DNA from: Gonium pectorale
Lineage: Eukaryota; Chlorophyta; Chlorophyceae; Chlamydomonadales; Volvocaceae
Direction: 5' to 3'
DNA length: 64,000 nt
Assembly: GCA_001584585.1 (NCBI GenBank)
Contig: LSYV01000009.1
Span: forward strand, 2,257,639-2,321,638
Made by a program: the position numbers and the translations under genes. Shown piece by piece: positions 12,339-23,900 of the stretch (its first letter is position 1; each line of letters begins with the position of its first letter). The notes beneath the pieces are model-generated. The model saw nothing but the letters and a program-made list of their open reading frames with translations, was not told the origin of the DNA and did not search any database.

Positions 12339-13270
12339 ATGGCCCTTCGCGCTTTCGGCAGCGTTGCCCTCGGCAAGTTGGGTCTGCAGACCCAGGTTTG
12401 GCAGTCGGCCAGCCTGATCGCCAACAGGGCCTATGCGACGGGTACGTTCAGTAATAGTATTGGAAATGGGGTGGTTCACGCTGCTGTTAGCGAGGATAAG
12501 CATTTGACGAGCCAACCTTGGCGCGGCTTGCAGTGGAGAAGGGCTACAAGTACGCTGCCTCGCACGAGTGGGTGAAGGTCGATGGCGATGTCGGCACTGT
12601 CGGCATCTCCGACCACGCGCAGGTGCGCCAAGTGCCCAAACGGTCTCCCGGGCCCGCGCATGGTTTGCCGCTCCCAGATCACTCAACGCATTGTGCCTGC
12701 AGACTGAGCTGGGTGATGTGGTGTACGTCGAGCTGCCCGACGTGGGCCGCACCGTCACCAAGGGGGAGTCGTTCGGCGTCGTCGAGTCCGTTAAGGTAAG
12801 CATCGTCCGTCCCCTATCTTTCCCCCTCCCGTTTCCCCCACTGCCGAACATGTCCCATGCTGGAAATTAAAAGCTGTATTGGCTCTTCGTACACAGTCCT
12901 GTCAATATCTACTTTGCCCGTCGTCCTGCCCCAGGCTGCAAGTGACGTGTACTCTCCCGTGAGCGGTGAGGTGCTCGAAGTCAACCAGGCCCTGGCTGAC
13001 AAGCCCGCCACGGTAAGCAATCATGGGCACAGTCAACCCCGCCTTTCGCTTCAGGCTAACGCCCCTGCCGAACACTTCGTGCATCGTAGCAACGCGCCTC
13101 AACTCACCTGGAACTTTGCCTCATCGTGCCTCTTGATGATTCGCGACCCGCAGGTGAACACGTCCCCCTTCGCCGACGGCTGGATCATGAAGGTCAAGCT
13201 GTCCAACAAGGGCGAGTTGAGCGCCCTGCTTGATGCCGACGCTTACGCGAAGGAGTGCGAGAAGCACTAA
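12339..13270 (+). CDS. GCSH: Glycine cleavage system H-protein, mitochondrial precursor
   Basis: Exons 12339-12441, 12534-12622, 12703-12795, 12935-13012 and 13154-13270 give 159 residues. The first about 34 residues ([15 protein letters not shown] onward, rich in Ala/Arg/Gln/Ser, almost no acids) are a mitochondrial targeting peptide. The mature part starts near [15 protein letters not shown] and follows the H-protein fold: [21 protein letters not shown], then [20 protein letters not shown]. Lys95 in ESVKA is the lipoyl attachment lysine, and the C-terminal [14 protein letters not shown] block is present. H-protein carries the aminomethyl group on lipoyl-lysine between the P, T and L proteins of the glycine decarboxylase complex during photorespiration. 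Length is normal for an algal precursor. The Lys95 codon is the last codon of exon 3. A TGTAA at 14007-14011 could serve as the 3' end signal. Confidence 0.95.
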
Positions 13271-14608
13271 GCAGGCGCTGCGCAGCAGCCTGGTGTGGTT
13301 GGGTTTCAGACCTCGTCATTGAGTTGGGAACGCTGGCGGCCGTACAACTTCAGACGAGCAAGCTTGGATGGGACCCGGGCTAGCCCTCTGCGGCTCCCTA
13401 CGGGCCTTCGTGGAGTCGGCAGCCGAAGTGTTGGTTGCAGCGCCCTGAACGGCCGTGTTCAGAAAGGACGTCTGTGTGGCTGGCGCTTAATGTCGTTGGT
13501 TCAGCCCTCTTGGGAGTGTCCTCAAGCGCGCCGGCCGCGGGCCGCTCGATACTGTCGGTGTGTCTACCGCGGTCCTGCGCCGTCTGTTCTGCGGGGGAAA
13601 CGTAGTCGCCCTTGCGGATGCGCGCTTACGGGCGCTGCGGTGCTGTACCCCTGACTTTCCTGGTACACGTGTGGATCGGGCGGTATCCAGTTACGAGCCC
13701 GGCTACCTGCAACGCAGCAGCATGAGTGCCTCCAGGACGCTCCGCTGGCGGTCAAGCTGGATAAGTCTTAAGGAGCTTATCAGTATTGGGGGATTTTTGG
13801 GACGGGAGATTTTCTCAGGCGCCGCGTGATGTGGCGACTCCCGCTCTTGGTTGTAGTAGGATGGCGCTCCGCTTGACCCCGCTGTATACGTAAGCGGGAT
13901 TCAAGACGCATCTTAGGATTTGAGGTACGCTGGGGCAGTTCCTTTGCCGTACCTTCTGCTCGTACTATGGTGCTCGCAGGGGCGTGAGCTGGCTCGTGAG
14001 GTTAGTTGTAAGCCGTCAACATGGATCCCTTGTGCAGCCGAGTCATGCCGAGCCAAATGTATATGCTTCATTCACTCTGGAGTAAAAGGGCAGAGTGTCA
14101 TACGATGCCGACGTGCCGAATGCGGAGGCCGCCGTCTTCTTTGTACCTGAGGATGATCCCTTCAATGACAGCATGCGAACAGCATAGTCCCAGGCGAGGC
14201 ACTCTCATCTTACGTACTTGCGGCCAATATGTGCCATATGTGCGTGATAGATTGGACAGGTGGAAAACGTATCAAAAAATGGAAACTGAAGCAGGGTATC
14301 AGGCTCGTGAGCGTTCAGGGGTCACCGTCCGTGTGTGTAGACCGTGTCAAGTACCTCATGCCCCTCCTCACCTACATCACATTGATCATGCACATTGTTT
14401 ATGATCCGGCGTGAAACGCTGCCCACGCGTCCGGGGCCAGTACTCGGCCTGACGCTGGTAGTCACCAGTTTGGACGAGACGTATTTGATCTTCGGAGCAG
14501 GTTTGGGAGGTATGACAAGCCCGTAATCAGGCCAAATGTGAAGGCATGCTTTTATGCACCCGCATCAGGTAGCAGAAGAGGCGATCCAGGTGGCTTGCGA
14601 TCGCTGGG
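13271..14608. other. Downstream of H-protein gene; possible undetected 5' exon of copy A
   Basis: No clear gene. One plus-strand segment at about 14337-14411 reads VKYLMPLLTYITLIMHIV, which resembles the APLLTYAVRN...LFHI segment of exon 1 in copies B-E. It could be an upstream exon of copy A or a decayed remnant. No clean splice pair links it to 14609. Confidence 0.35.
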
Positions 14609-17600
14609 ATGCTCCTGACGAGCCTAAGCCCATTTTACCAAATTCAGTCTGGAATCACATCTTATGACGACAACGAGCCGCTACGCAGTCTGCCCAGCGG
14701 CAATGCAGGGTCGGGAGCTCCACCCTTCGCGCTGCCCTTGAGAATGGCAGCTCAGCTTTTTCCCACCCTGCGCTGGGTAGTGCTCGACCTGGCGATGCTT
14801 CTCTTTGTCGGTATGTGGCTCGGCCATACTCGACTCCGATTCAAGGTGAGGCTGCGCGCGCTGAAGGGCTGGCGTGGCATAATGCATGGGCAACATCCAC
14901 TTATATCATCTCATCCCCAATACGGGCACGCCTCCTCTGCCACCCTTGCGCCCTCACTTGTCCCCACATGTACGCAGCACACAAGCACTTGGCTGCCGGC
15001 CATCCACGGAGCCCTGTACGTTGTCGGGGTGACCATATTAATCTTATGGTGCCGGCGTGACCCGAACGTCCACCTGACCGCGTGCGGCGGTGTCGGCCAG
15101 AGGGCCCTGCTGGCCTTGGCCTCGCTCTGCCTGTACTTCGCGCTGAGACAGCCGCGCAGGCTGAGACCGCGGCCTGCCGACGGGGATGTGCTTGATGCAG
15201 CAGCCCAGGATGCGGCGGCCGATACCGAAACGGTTCAGCAGAGCGCAGAAGGGAACGACGCTGCTGGATGCGGATCAGGGCAGGAGGGTCGGAACCTTTC
15301 TCTACCCACCGGCCTCCGGGTCAACGTCAACGCGCAAGTGGAGCCAGCAGCCGCAGTCACAAGCATGGACATGCTGACTGCTGGCGTTGTTGGCTCCGGT
15401 TACCGTGGCGATGTCGGGCGCCCCTGCACATCGTCTCCGGCGGCACCGCAGCCGGTTTCCCCGCACCAACCCGCAGCTTCACGGCGTGCACGCCTGCCGC
15501 GCTATCGTGCCTTCATGCGCCTCAATACGCAGATGTTCAAGCTGCCCGACTATGAGCCGGAGCAGCTGGGCCCCGCATGGGAAGACCAGCTGCGACAGGA
15601 GCTGTCGGCGCGGGGACTAATGCTGACGGGGGCCTACGTGCGTGAGGGCTGCATCGAGTTGATGCTTGAGTTGCTGCAAAGGACAGACCCCACTCAAGGC
15701 GGCGGAAATGGCAGCAGTGGCATTTTTGGCGACAACAACGACGCTATGCTTTCCGTGGCGGTCCTTGAGGATCCGGCTGTTGTTCCTATCATCCTGACAG
15801 CGCTGGGGCTGCCTCCAGCGTCAACTTCGGCGTCGGCGGCAGTATCTAGTGGACTGGGTGCCGTCCTCACTACGGCTCCTCGCGTCCAGGTCTTGGGCAT
15901 GCTGCAAGGATTTGCGTGCCGGCAAGTGCCTCAGGAGGGCGGTGCGGCGGAGGTCCGGCGCATCTCGCTATCGCTGCGCCCCCGGACGTTGCTGCTGGCG
16001 ACGCAGGGGTCGGGGCCGGCCTCAAGGCGGCTCGTGCTGGAGCTCTCTGCGACGGGCCTGCCGCACACGACATTGCTAGACCAGGAGGCGGGCGGTGGGG
16101 CCGCGGACGCGGGCTCCCTCCTTGAGGTGCTGGTCCGCTCGGGTAACCGTTACCTGCCCGCCCGGGTCCGCGCCCAGGCCGCCGCCGAGCCAGGCGGCGG
16201 TGACGGCGGTGGCGGCGGGCCCAAGCGCTCCGACCAGGCGGCTGTTCGCTTTGAGGTCCAGCTGGAGGCGGAGGGGCTGCTGCCGGGGCTGGCGCAGGTG
16301 CGGGAGGCGTGTGACGAATCTCCTGGACGCGTGGGATGGTAATCAATAACAAAATATATGGCACTGGCCTTTGCCAGGACAACGGATTCATCCCCAAGCC
16401 CGTCACCTATGCAGCTCCGCTCCCATGTTCGCCCTCCGCCCTATAGGTTGACCTTCGGCTGGGCGGCCGGCCGCTGTGCGCGCTGCCGCTCCTGCTGCTG
16501 TCAGCCGGGCTGGAGGACCTGGCGGCGGAGCTGGCAACGATGGCGGAGTCGGCAGCGGCGCAGGACGACGGCGACGAGCTGTGCCAGGATTCGCTTAATG
16601 AGCTGCTGTATGATCTCGGCGTGGTTCTCTCCTCCTCCGGGCGGGCTGCCGACGATATGGTGAAGGACCTGGCCTTAAATCTGCTGGGGTACGCGCAGGG
16701 ACACGGCTTGGTGGCGGTCGCGGCAGCCGTCCGCGACGCCATGGAGGCGCGGCGCGCAACTGCAGAAACCGCGCACGAGGGGGCAGGCGTGGGCAGCGGC
16801 AGCGGCGGCTGGGCAGCGGGCGCAGCAGAAACGCTGCATCCATCACCATTAACGCCTTCGCCTGCTTTGCGGGCATCCTGGCGCGACGTGGGCAGGGCGC
16901 TGATGCTCAGCCTGGGCCTCGTCCGTGAGGGGCCGGCGGAGGCGGAGGCGTTCCGCGCCGCGGTAGACAGCTGGGCGGCGGCGCAGGCGCATGCTGTGTG
17001 AGTGCCTTGGAGTGGCAATAGATGGCAGCCTTGGCTTAGCTAGCTCCCTGCGCGTGTGTAGTGCGCGATCGTAGGCGTCGCTGGGTTTTCAGCTCGCCGT
17101 CGTGGAAGGCCCCGACTTCATGGTAGATTGCATAAAATTCATTCGCGTCTTGACCGTGCATACTGCTTGGTTGGCTCTTCGCTATTCCTGTGGCCCGGAG
17201 TGCACTGCTACACTGTTACGCTGCTACCGTAGTCCCAAGCATTGACTTTCCTAATGCGAGCATCCCTGTATATATGTATCCCGCCGCCCTCCCCTTATCC
17301 GCCGTGCCTGCCCGCAGTCAAGCAATGGAGCTTCTGTGTTTGCTTGCACTGCTCCGGAGCAGCTGGCAAGTGGAGCCTTCCTTGATTATGCTGTGGATGC
17401 TGCGAACCGCTTTCAGCCTGTTGCTCGCCGCCGCCTGGCTGGTGCTTCCTCCGCACCGCTGGAGGCGGTTGGCGACAGCAGCGCGGGTGCCGCGGCACGT
17501 CAATAGTGCGTTTGTGAAGGCTCTGGCCGTTGTGCTTCGCGTTCGGCTGCCGCCTGTCGTCTCCTCTTTCCGCACGAGTATGGGCTTGGTAGTGGCGGAG

Positions 17601-18221
17601 GGCCTGATCCTGCCCGCGACTTGCCCGGTGCGTGGCCAGGAACGCCTCTGCGTGCGGAGATCGCTAGCCTGGCTTGGGTTGGTTGGCACGTAGTGGACAC
17701 GCCACGCTGGGAGGGTGTTGCACAGGGACTCGCACAGCGTCACAGGGAACTAAGGTTACACAGCCACGCCGTGACAATGTTCAAGGGGATGTAAGCGCGG
17801 GGAGATCCGCGGCCTGTCGCACGCTCTGAGTCGCTTTGGCGGTGCGCGCCGAAGCAGGTGTCTACCCATTCCCCTCCCTCGCGCCTGGCATGCCCAAACC
17901 TTATCCTTCCGCGCCTCTCACGCCTCCTCCTTGGCGCCCTCCCTGCAGATCTCCGTGCGCTCCTTGCTTGCTCTATCGGCGCTGCGGCTGCCGCTCAATG
18001 CAGTGCTCATGGGCTCAGGACCCGGCTCGGAAGGCGGCCCCGCCAGCGGTCTGTGTGGCTGGCGCTTGCTGACCGGTCGGGCGCTGCTGGTGGCCGCCAG
18101 GGTGGAGGTGGTGGCGCTTGCGACCACCCTCGCCTGCAACGTGTACCTGAGGCTGGGGTGCCGGAGAGACAAGCGCCTGAAGCCACAGGGGTCGGAGCGC
18201 AAATGCGTGAAGGCTGATTGA
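14609..18221 (+). CDS. Copy A: multi-pass membrane protein with SPL1/12-like core, 896 residues
   Basis: Exons 14609-14845, 14978-16297, 16447-16997, 17318-17627 and 17949-18221 join in frame with intron phases 0, 0, 2, 0. Domain order: hydrophobic LRWVVLDLAMLLFVGMW, a second membrane block after WLPAIHGALYVVGVTI, a variable linker, then the core YRAFMRLNTQMFKLPDYEP with EQLGPAWEDQLRQELSARG and YVREGCIELMLELL. Next come LSLRPRTLLLATQG and LLEVLVRSGNRYLPARVRA, then in exon 3 VDLRLGGRPLCALPLLLL and LLYDLGVVL. Exons 4-5 hold C-terminal membrane segments and the conserved VALATTLACNVYLRLGCR near the end. It is the most diverged copy and its N-terminus is short (others have about 165 residues in exon 1), so an upstream exon may be missing. 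Molecular function is unknown. The SPL-like reading of the core is inference. Confidence 0.7.
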
Positions 18222-20528
18222 GCGTGGTCTGTTCTGCACTCTACAGGGCCACGCGGCTTCTTGTATGTCATGTAACATTAAGGGTATTGCAGCTGTTGTG
18301 GCTACTTAAGGCTTTGGGGAAGGCGTGTGTGGAGTGTAGGAGAGATGGTGTGTGCCAGGTCAAGACACAGGAGAGGCATTTGCATGTGCCTGAGCTAGGA
18401 AAAAAAGCTGGCCTTACGGGCATAATAATTTCGCGACGACTATCATGCTTTGCCTTTGCCCTACCCTTTGAGGCGTCAAGTTCTAAACAAACACGATGTC
18501 ACCACGCCGTAGCGAGACTGTTGTTTATTGGCGGGGAACACACATGTGGCCCGCGACTGTGAGTAATCACTCGTGTTGCCGTTTGCGGAGGCGCTGTGCT
18601 GCACCAAGTTGTACCAAGGAAATTGGCTATAGCATGTACAACACTATTTGCAGCGGTGCTCTTCAGACTTTTCGAAACGCCCACCCCAATTCCCTTCATT
18701 GTTTGTCATTAAGCACGGCGTAGGGTATATGCGTCCACGCGTAAGCCACGCTGTGAAAACATGCTCGGTGTATCCACCTATCCCTTCTTGGTCTTGTTGA
18801 TTGCGGCGCTGACGATCGCGGCTAAGCGCAGGAACTTGTCAACGCCCATGAGTGTGAAACGCGGTCCCCGTCTTGCTTAGATGACAGGCGGTGCATTTTT
18901 TTCTCGTACTGGGGCCCTGGCTAGCACCTTGCCAGTGAGTCTCAAGGCACAGTACATATATGTCATGGGTAGACTGTAGTAGGCTGTATAGACTGGAGTA
19001 CATCGTTTTTTGCCTTTGGCGCACAAGTAACCAGTGTCAGGCATTGTGCCCTTGAGTGCAAAGCTTGTTCCATATAGCGCCAGCTACTCTCTGATGGCCG
19101 CACCCGCCGTTCCTGTGGCTTTCCTTGATATTCTTGGTGGCTGTTAAGTGCGTGGTCGGCTTGCGGCAGAAGGCTTGTTGTGCCTGGCCCGCTAGTACAC
19201 ATTTTAGCTCGGGCTTCGCTCCGACTGATCTGCGTGCGGAGGGTCTCTCAGTCCATGCAGACTTTGCTCCAACTTCAGTAAAATGAAACGATTCAATGAG
19301 GGAGCCACACCTCTACGGTTCCTTACGGTTACACACATCCGAAGGCGTGACGTTTCCAGTTGGGCTACTGGCGGCCTGTACAAGACAATACAGGCGAGCT
19401 AGGTAAATGAGCAGGCCATCCAAGGGTCCCGGCCGGGACAGTTTACCAGCGCGTCGTTGTTACCTCAGTAACCTCACTCGAATTGTTGTGCGCGTGCTCA
19501 ACGGAATCGCGGACTACGAGCGGACTACGCCACCGGGGCCGAGTCATTGAACTAAACGCAGTGGTGGCAGTAACAGCATGCCTTTGATGCCCGCATGATG
19601 ACGAGACCAAATCCAGGTTTTCACGTCAGATCGGTTTAATCTCAGATTTCGGCTTTACCTTGCTGGTTGGCCTGGAGAACACTGACCTGATGTTTTCCCG
19701 CGCGTGACCGATCTGGGGTTGCTCCTGACGCGAGCCTGGGTGCCCAGTAATGTGCGCAATTCCGTTTGCCAGTCGTGAAGAGCGCAGTAATGGCTGCCTG
19801 TGGCTGCGTCCAAGTCGTTTTAATGGGACGCTTGGGAGGGTGGGCACGTGAGGGCGGGTGTCCTAGTGTGTCGTTTGTAGCATAACCGGAGTACTTCCCG
19901 CTGCTGGGCGCCGTGCAGCAGCTGGTTTACGAAATCCTCTGCGTGCCGCCCAACTCCCATGGCGCACCCTTCGTACGGACACGCTCAAGACTCCCAACTC
20001 AGCAGAAGAGTTGCTGTTGTGTGATATTGTGGGGATGTCGAGCACTTCTGCACTCGGCCCTTTAGAGGGCGAGGGTGACATAACTTTCAAACCGCTTCCG
20101 TACGGCGACCGCAATTCGACAGCGACCGTGGTGCACACACAACAAGCAAGAAGTTCTGTTGATAAGGGATCCGGCGCACACGAGAATATTGTACACGAGA
20201 CCGGTCAACGCGAACCTCAACCCCCAATTTCTCCTGGGCCGACGAGCCCACCTTTCTCCGCAATACTCCAGACAACTACGTGAAATCGCTGACACGAATA
20301 TGCTATGTAAACCGACCCTCGGGGTCTGGACGTAGGCTAAGTCTCAATGCCTGACTCGCCGAGTCGCCGCGTCGTGGCCGCGGCGCTGGCGGCACCGTGG
20401 GCGCCATGACGAACTCGCCTGGCCTACGTGCAGAAGTGTCGCCGCTGCGGCACGTGTGGTGAGAGCCACCCGTACCCTCAGCAGGAGCACGCTCTACGGG
20501 CTCCCAGCAACCGCTGCGACGCGAATCC
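18222..20528. other. Intergenic region of 2.3 kb, no supported gene
   Basis: Between copy A and the SFI1-like gene. One plus-strand stretch, 19886-20060, is open and reads EYFPLLGAVQQLVYEILCVP near its start, with protein-like composition. It has no recognised family and no clear splice partners, so it could be a remnant or an isolated exon. Otherwise AT-richer than the genes, with nothing recognised. Confidence 0.4.
18271..18275 (+). terminator. Candidate TGTAA polyadenylation signal of copy A
   Basis: TGTAA lies about 50 bases after the stop codon. This pentamer is the usual 3' end signal in Chlamydomonas and Volvox nuclear genes. The position is close for these algae, and no transcript evidence is available here. 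Confidence 0.4.
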
Positions 20529-20949
20529 ATGTGCAGGGACGTCACGGCACGGCCCTCAGGCCACGATGAGGCAGCCTATGAAACATACCGCGCGCTTCCA
20601 ACGCCCGCGGCACCCTACACGGCGTATGACTATGCCGTAGTGGCTGAAATCATCAAGGCGGCCGAGGCCGCCGTAGCCAAGGCGTACAAAAAGGGTGAAG
20701 GCAAGAACTTTATACGACTGCTTTGCACAGCAGTTTCTAGTGTTGAGATCGACCCGGTTCTACTGCCACCGCAGGCTCAGGGCTCCTGACGCTGCAGTCT
20801 GTTCTCCAAGCCTATGAAGTCGTGCTGCCACGGCACGGCGTCAAGCCCGACGAGGATACTTACTACTACCGCTTGTTACTGAAACTCAGCCTTGATCCAC
20901 GCGCCGATTGGTGGGAGAAACTCAACCATGAGACGGGCACCTATGGAGG
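20529..20949 (+). other. SFI1-like gene, N-terminal exons 1-2
   Basis: Exon 1, 20529 to about 20694, encodes YDYAVVAEIIKAAEAAVAKA. Exon 2, about 20775-20949, encodes LQSVLQAYEVVLPRHG and YYYRLLLKLSLDP, and ends at GTAAGC in phase 2. The two lie in different frames only about 80 bases apart. The best join I find is an 80-base intron (GTGAAG donor at 20695, acceptor before 20775); a 35-base gap from 20740 or a base error in the assembly are alternatives. Exon 2 then splices over 20950-21162 to the long exon in agreeing phase. The true start could be an ATG further upstream. Confidence 0.6.
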
Positions 20950-23900
20950 GTAAGCCTGGCCGGGAACCTCATTGACTAGACCGACCGCCTTTGCATTGAA
21001 GTGCAGCATTGCGGTCGCCTAACGGTTTGGAATGGGCGGCTCAAGCCGCGGTACCTGGCGGAGACGTTGGGTCCGTCAGCGCTGCACGGTGATGACATGT
21101 CCCGTACTGCGAAAGCAGCGTTAACATGTGCTGATAGATATCGTGCAAATGCCCGTGCACAGGCGTTCCGCCTTCTTTCAGGCGACTACCCCAGCCAAAG
21201 CGTCTCCAGCCACCTCGCCTGCGCGAGCTGGTCAACCCCGGTCGGGAAGCCCGTACCGGGCCACGCCCACACGAAGGCGCCGTACTTCGGGTGGCAGCAC
21301 AGACTCCATCACTGCCAGCTCAGCCGCGGCTAGCCGCGGCATTGCGCTTGCTCCTGCGCCGAGCATTCTCGGCGGTCGAATAGGGGCTCGGACTGCTGCA
21401 TCGCCTTTACGTCGGAATGCTCCCCTCGTACGAGCCCCTCAGCAGCAGGATGTCTCCCGGCAGTCAACAGGGAGGTCCCCTCGTGTGAGCCCGCGCCAGG
21501 GCGGCCGTGACGCCCTACCGGTGCGAGTCGAAATAGCACGCGGCGCAGGGAGGACTGCATCACCACGCAGCAACCCAGCAACCCCGTCCCGTGCTGCTGA
21601 ATTGCGACTTGCAGCCCGGGACGCTGCGCAGTCAGCTGCTGCGCAAGCGGTGGAGGAAGCGCGGCTGGCGGCGGCTGAAGCTGCTGAGGAGGCGGCAGAG
21701 GCCGCCGAGGATGCCGCGGAAGCTGCTGAAGAAGCGAGGATGGTGGCAGCGGCGGCCGCCGAAGAAGTGCGTATCACCGCAGCGCAGGCGGCCGTGCAGG
21801 CGCGCAGGGCCGCAGAGCAAGCTGCGGAGGGCATGCACATGGCTGCTGCGGATGCCTCTCGGACTTTCGCTGCTGATGCGGCACGGCTTGCCACGGCACA
21901 GGCAGCCGTCGAGGCGCGCAAGGTGGCCGCTCAAGCTGCCGGTGACGTTCTTAAGGCCGCAGTTGATGCATCGCGAAGGCTTGCGGCGGAAGCGGCGCGT
22001 ACAGCAGCGGAACAGGCGGCAGCTAAAGCTCGGATTGCAGCGGAGCAAGCAGCTGAGGCGGCAGTCTCAGCCGCAACCGATGCCTCACGGAGGCATGTTG
22101 CGGAGGCAGCTCGCATCACTGCAGTCCAAGCGGCAAACGAAGCAAGGGCTGCAGCGGAGCGCGCGGCTATTGAGGCGCGCTTTGCCGTGGCATCGCCCCA
22201 TCGGGGTCTGTCTGTAGGCCCGGCGGACCACCTCGCCGCCCAGGCAGCGGCGAACACGCTCAGGGCTGCTGGCCAAGCCACGGAGGAACTGCGCATGTCT
22301 GCAACAGGTGCTGCCCTGAGGTTCGCTGCGGACCCGGAGCGCCTTGCTGCAGTACGCGCGGCAGAGGAGGCACGCTTTGCTGCAGAGCAGGCTGTTGGGG
22401 AAGTGCAGGCGTCTGTAACCGGTGCTTCTCAGCATCTTGCTTCAAAAGCGGCTCTTTCCGCTGCTGCTCAAGCAGCTGAGGATGCGCGGAGGCTGGCGGA
22501 GCAAGCGGCGCGGGAGGTGCGTATGGCAGCGGAAAACACCTCGAGGAGGCTCGCTGCCGAGGCTGCACGTCTGGCAGCAGCGCAAGCGGCCGAAGACGCA
22601 CAGATGGCGGCAGAGAGGGCGGCAGAGCGAGCCGCTGAGGACGCATGGCTCCTAGCAGATGATAGCTCTCGAAGACCTGCAGCTGCAGCAGCGCGCCTTG
22701 CGGCAGCCCTCGCAGCGGACAGGGCCAGGCGAGCAGCAGAGCAAGGCGCCCAGGAGCTAGGGATAGCCAGTGCTGTGGCTTCGTCGCGGCTTGCCGTAGA
22801 TGCTGCGCACCTTGCAGCGGCTCAGGCAGCTGATGAGGCCTGGAGGGCAGCCGAGCAGGCTGCGGCGGAGGTTTGGATGCCAGCTGGTGACGCTTCCCGG
22901 AGGCTTGCTGCTGAAGCGGCCCGCCTTGCAGCCACACGGGCTGCTGCGGAAGCGCTAAGAGCAGCAGAGGCGGATGCGCATGAGGCCCGGATGGTCGCCG
23001 AAGATGCCTCTCAGCGGCTCGCTGCCGATGCGGCGCGTATGGCAGCTGCTCAAGGAGCCAAAGATGCGTGGGCTGCTGCGCAATGTGCAGCTGATGAAGC
23101 GAGGGCTGCTGGTGAAGGCTCGGCTTGGAGGCTTGCTGCCGATGTGGCACGCGTGGCTGCGACCAGAGCCGCAGAGGAGGCTCGGGTGGCGGCACAGCAA
23201 GCTGCTGACGAAGCGCAGTCGGTGGCTGCCAACAGCACCCAAAGGCTAGCTGCCGACGCGGCCCGCCGAGCAGCCGCACAAGCAGCCGACGAAGCGCAGG
23301 TGGCAGCACAGCAAGCGGCTGATGAAGTGCGATTAGCAGCTGCAGACGCATCGCGGGTGTGCGCTGCCAATGCGGCACACCTGGCTGCGACCAGGGCCGC
23401 AGAGGAAGCTCGGGTGGCGGCACAGCGAGCTGCTGACGAAGCGCGGTCAGTGCCTGCCAACAGCACCCAAAGGCTAGCTGCCGACGCGGCCCGCCGAGCA
23501 GCCGCACAAGCAGCCGACGAAGCGCAGGTGGCAGCACAGCAAGCGGCTGATGAAGTGCGATTAGCAGCTGCAGACGCATCGCGGGTGCGCGCTGCCAATG
23601 CGGCACACCTGGCTGCGACCAGGGCCGCAGAGGAAGCTCGGGTGGCGGCACAGCGAGCTGCTGACGAAGCGCGGTCAGTGCCTGCCAACAGCACCCAGAG
23701 GCTAGCTGCCGACGCGGCCCGCCGAGCAGCCGCACAAGCAGCCGACGAAGCGCAGGTGGCAGCACAGCAAGCGGCTGATGAAGTGCGATTAGCAGCTGCA
23801 GACGCATCGCGGATGCGTACTGCGGATATGGCACGCCTGGCTGCAGCCCAGGCTATCGAGGAGGCGCGGGCGGCAGCGGCAGATGTGGCGAGTGAGCTGC

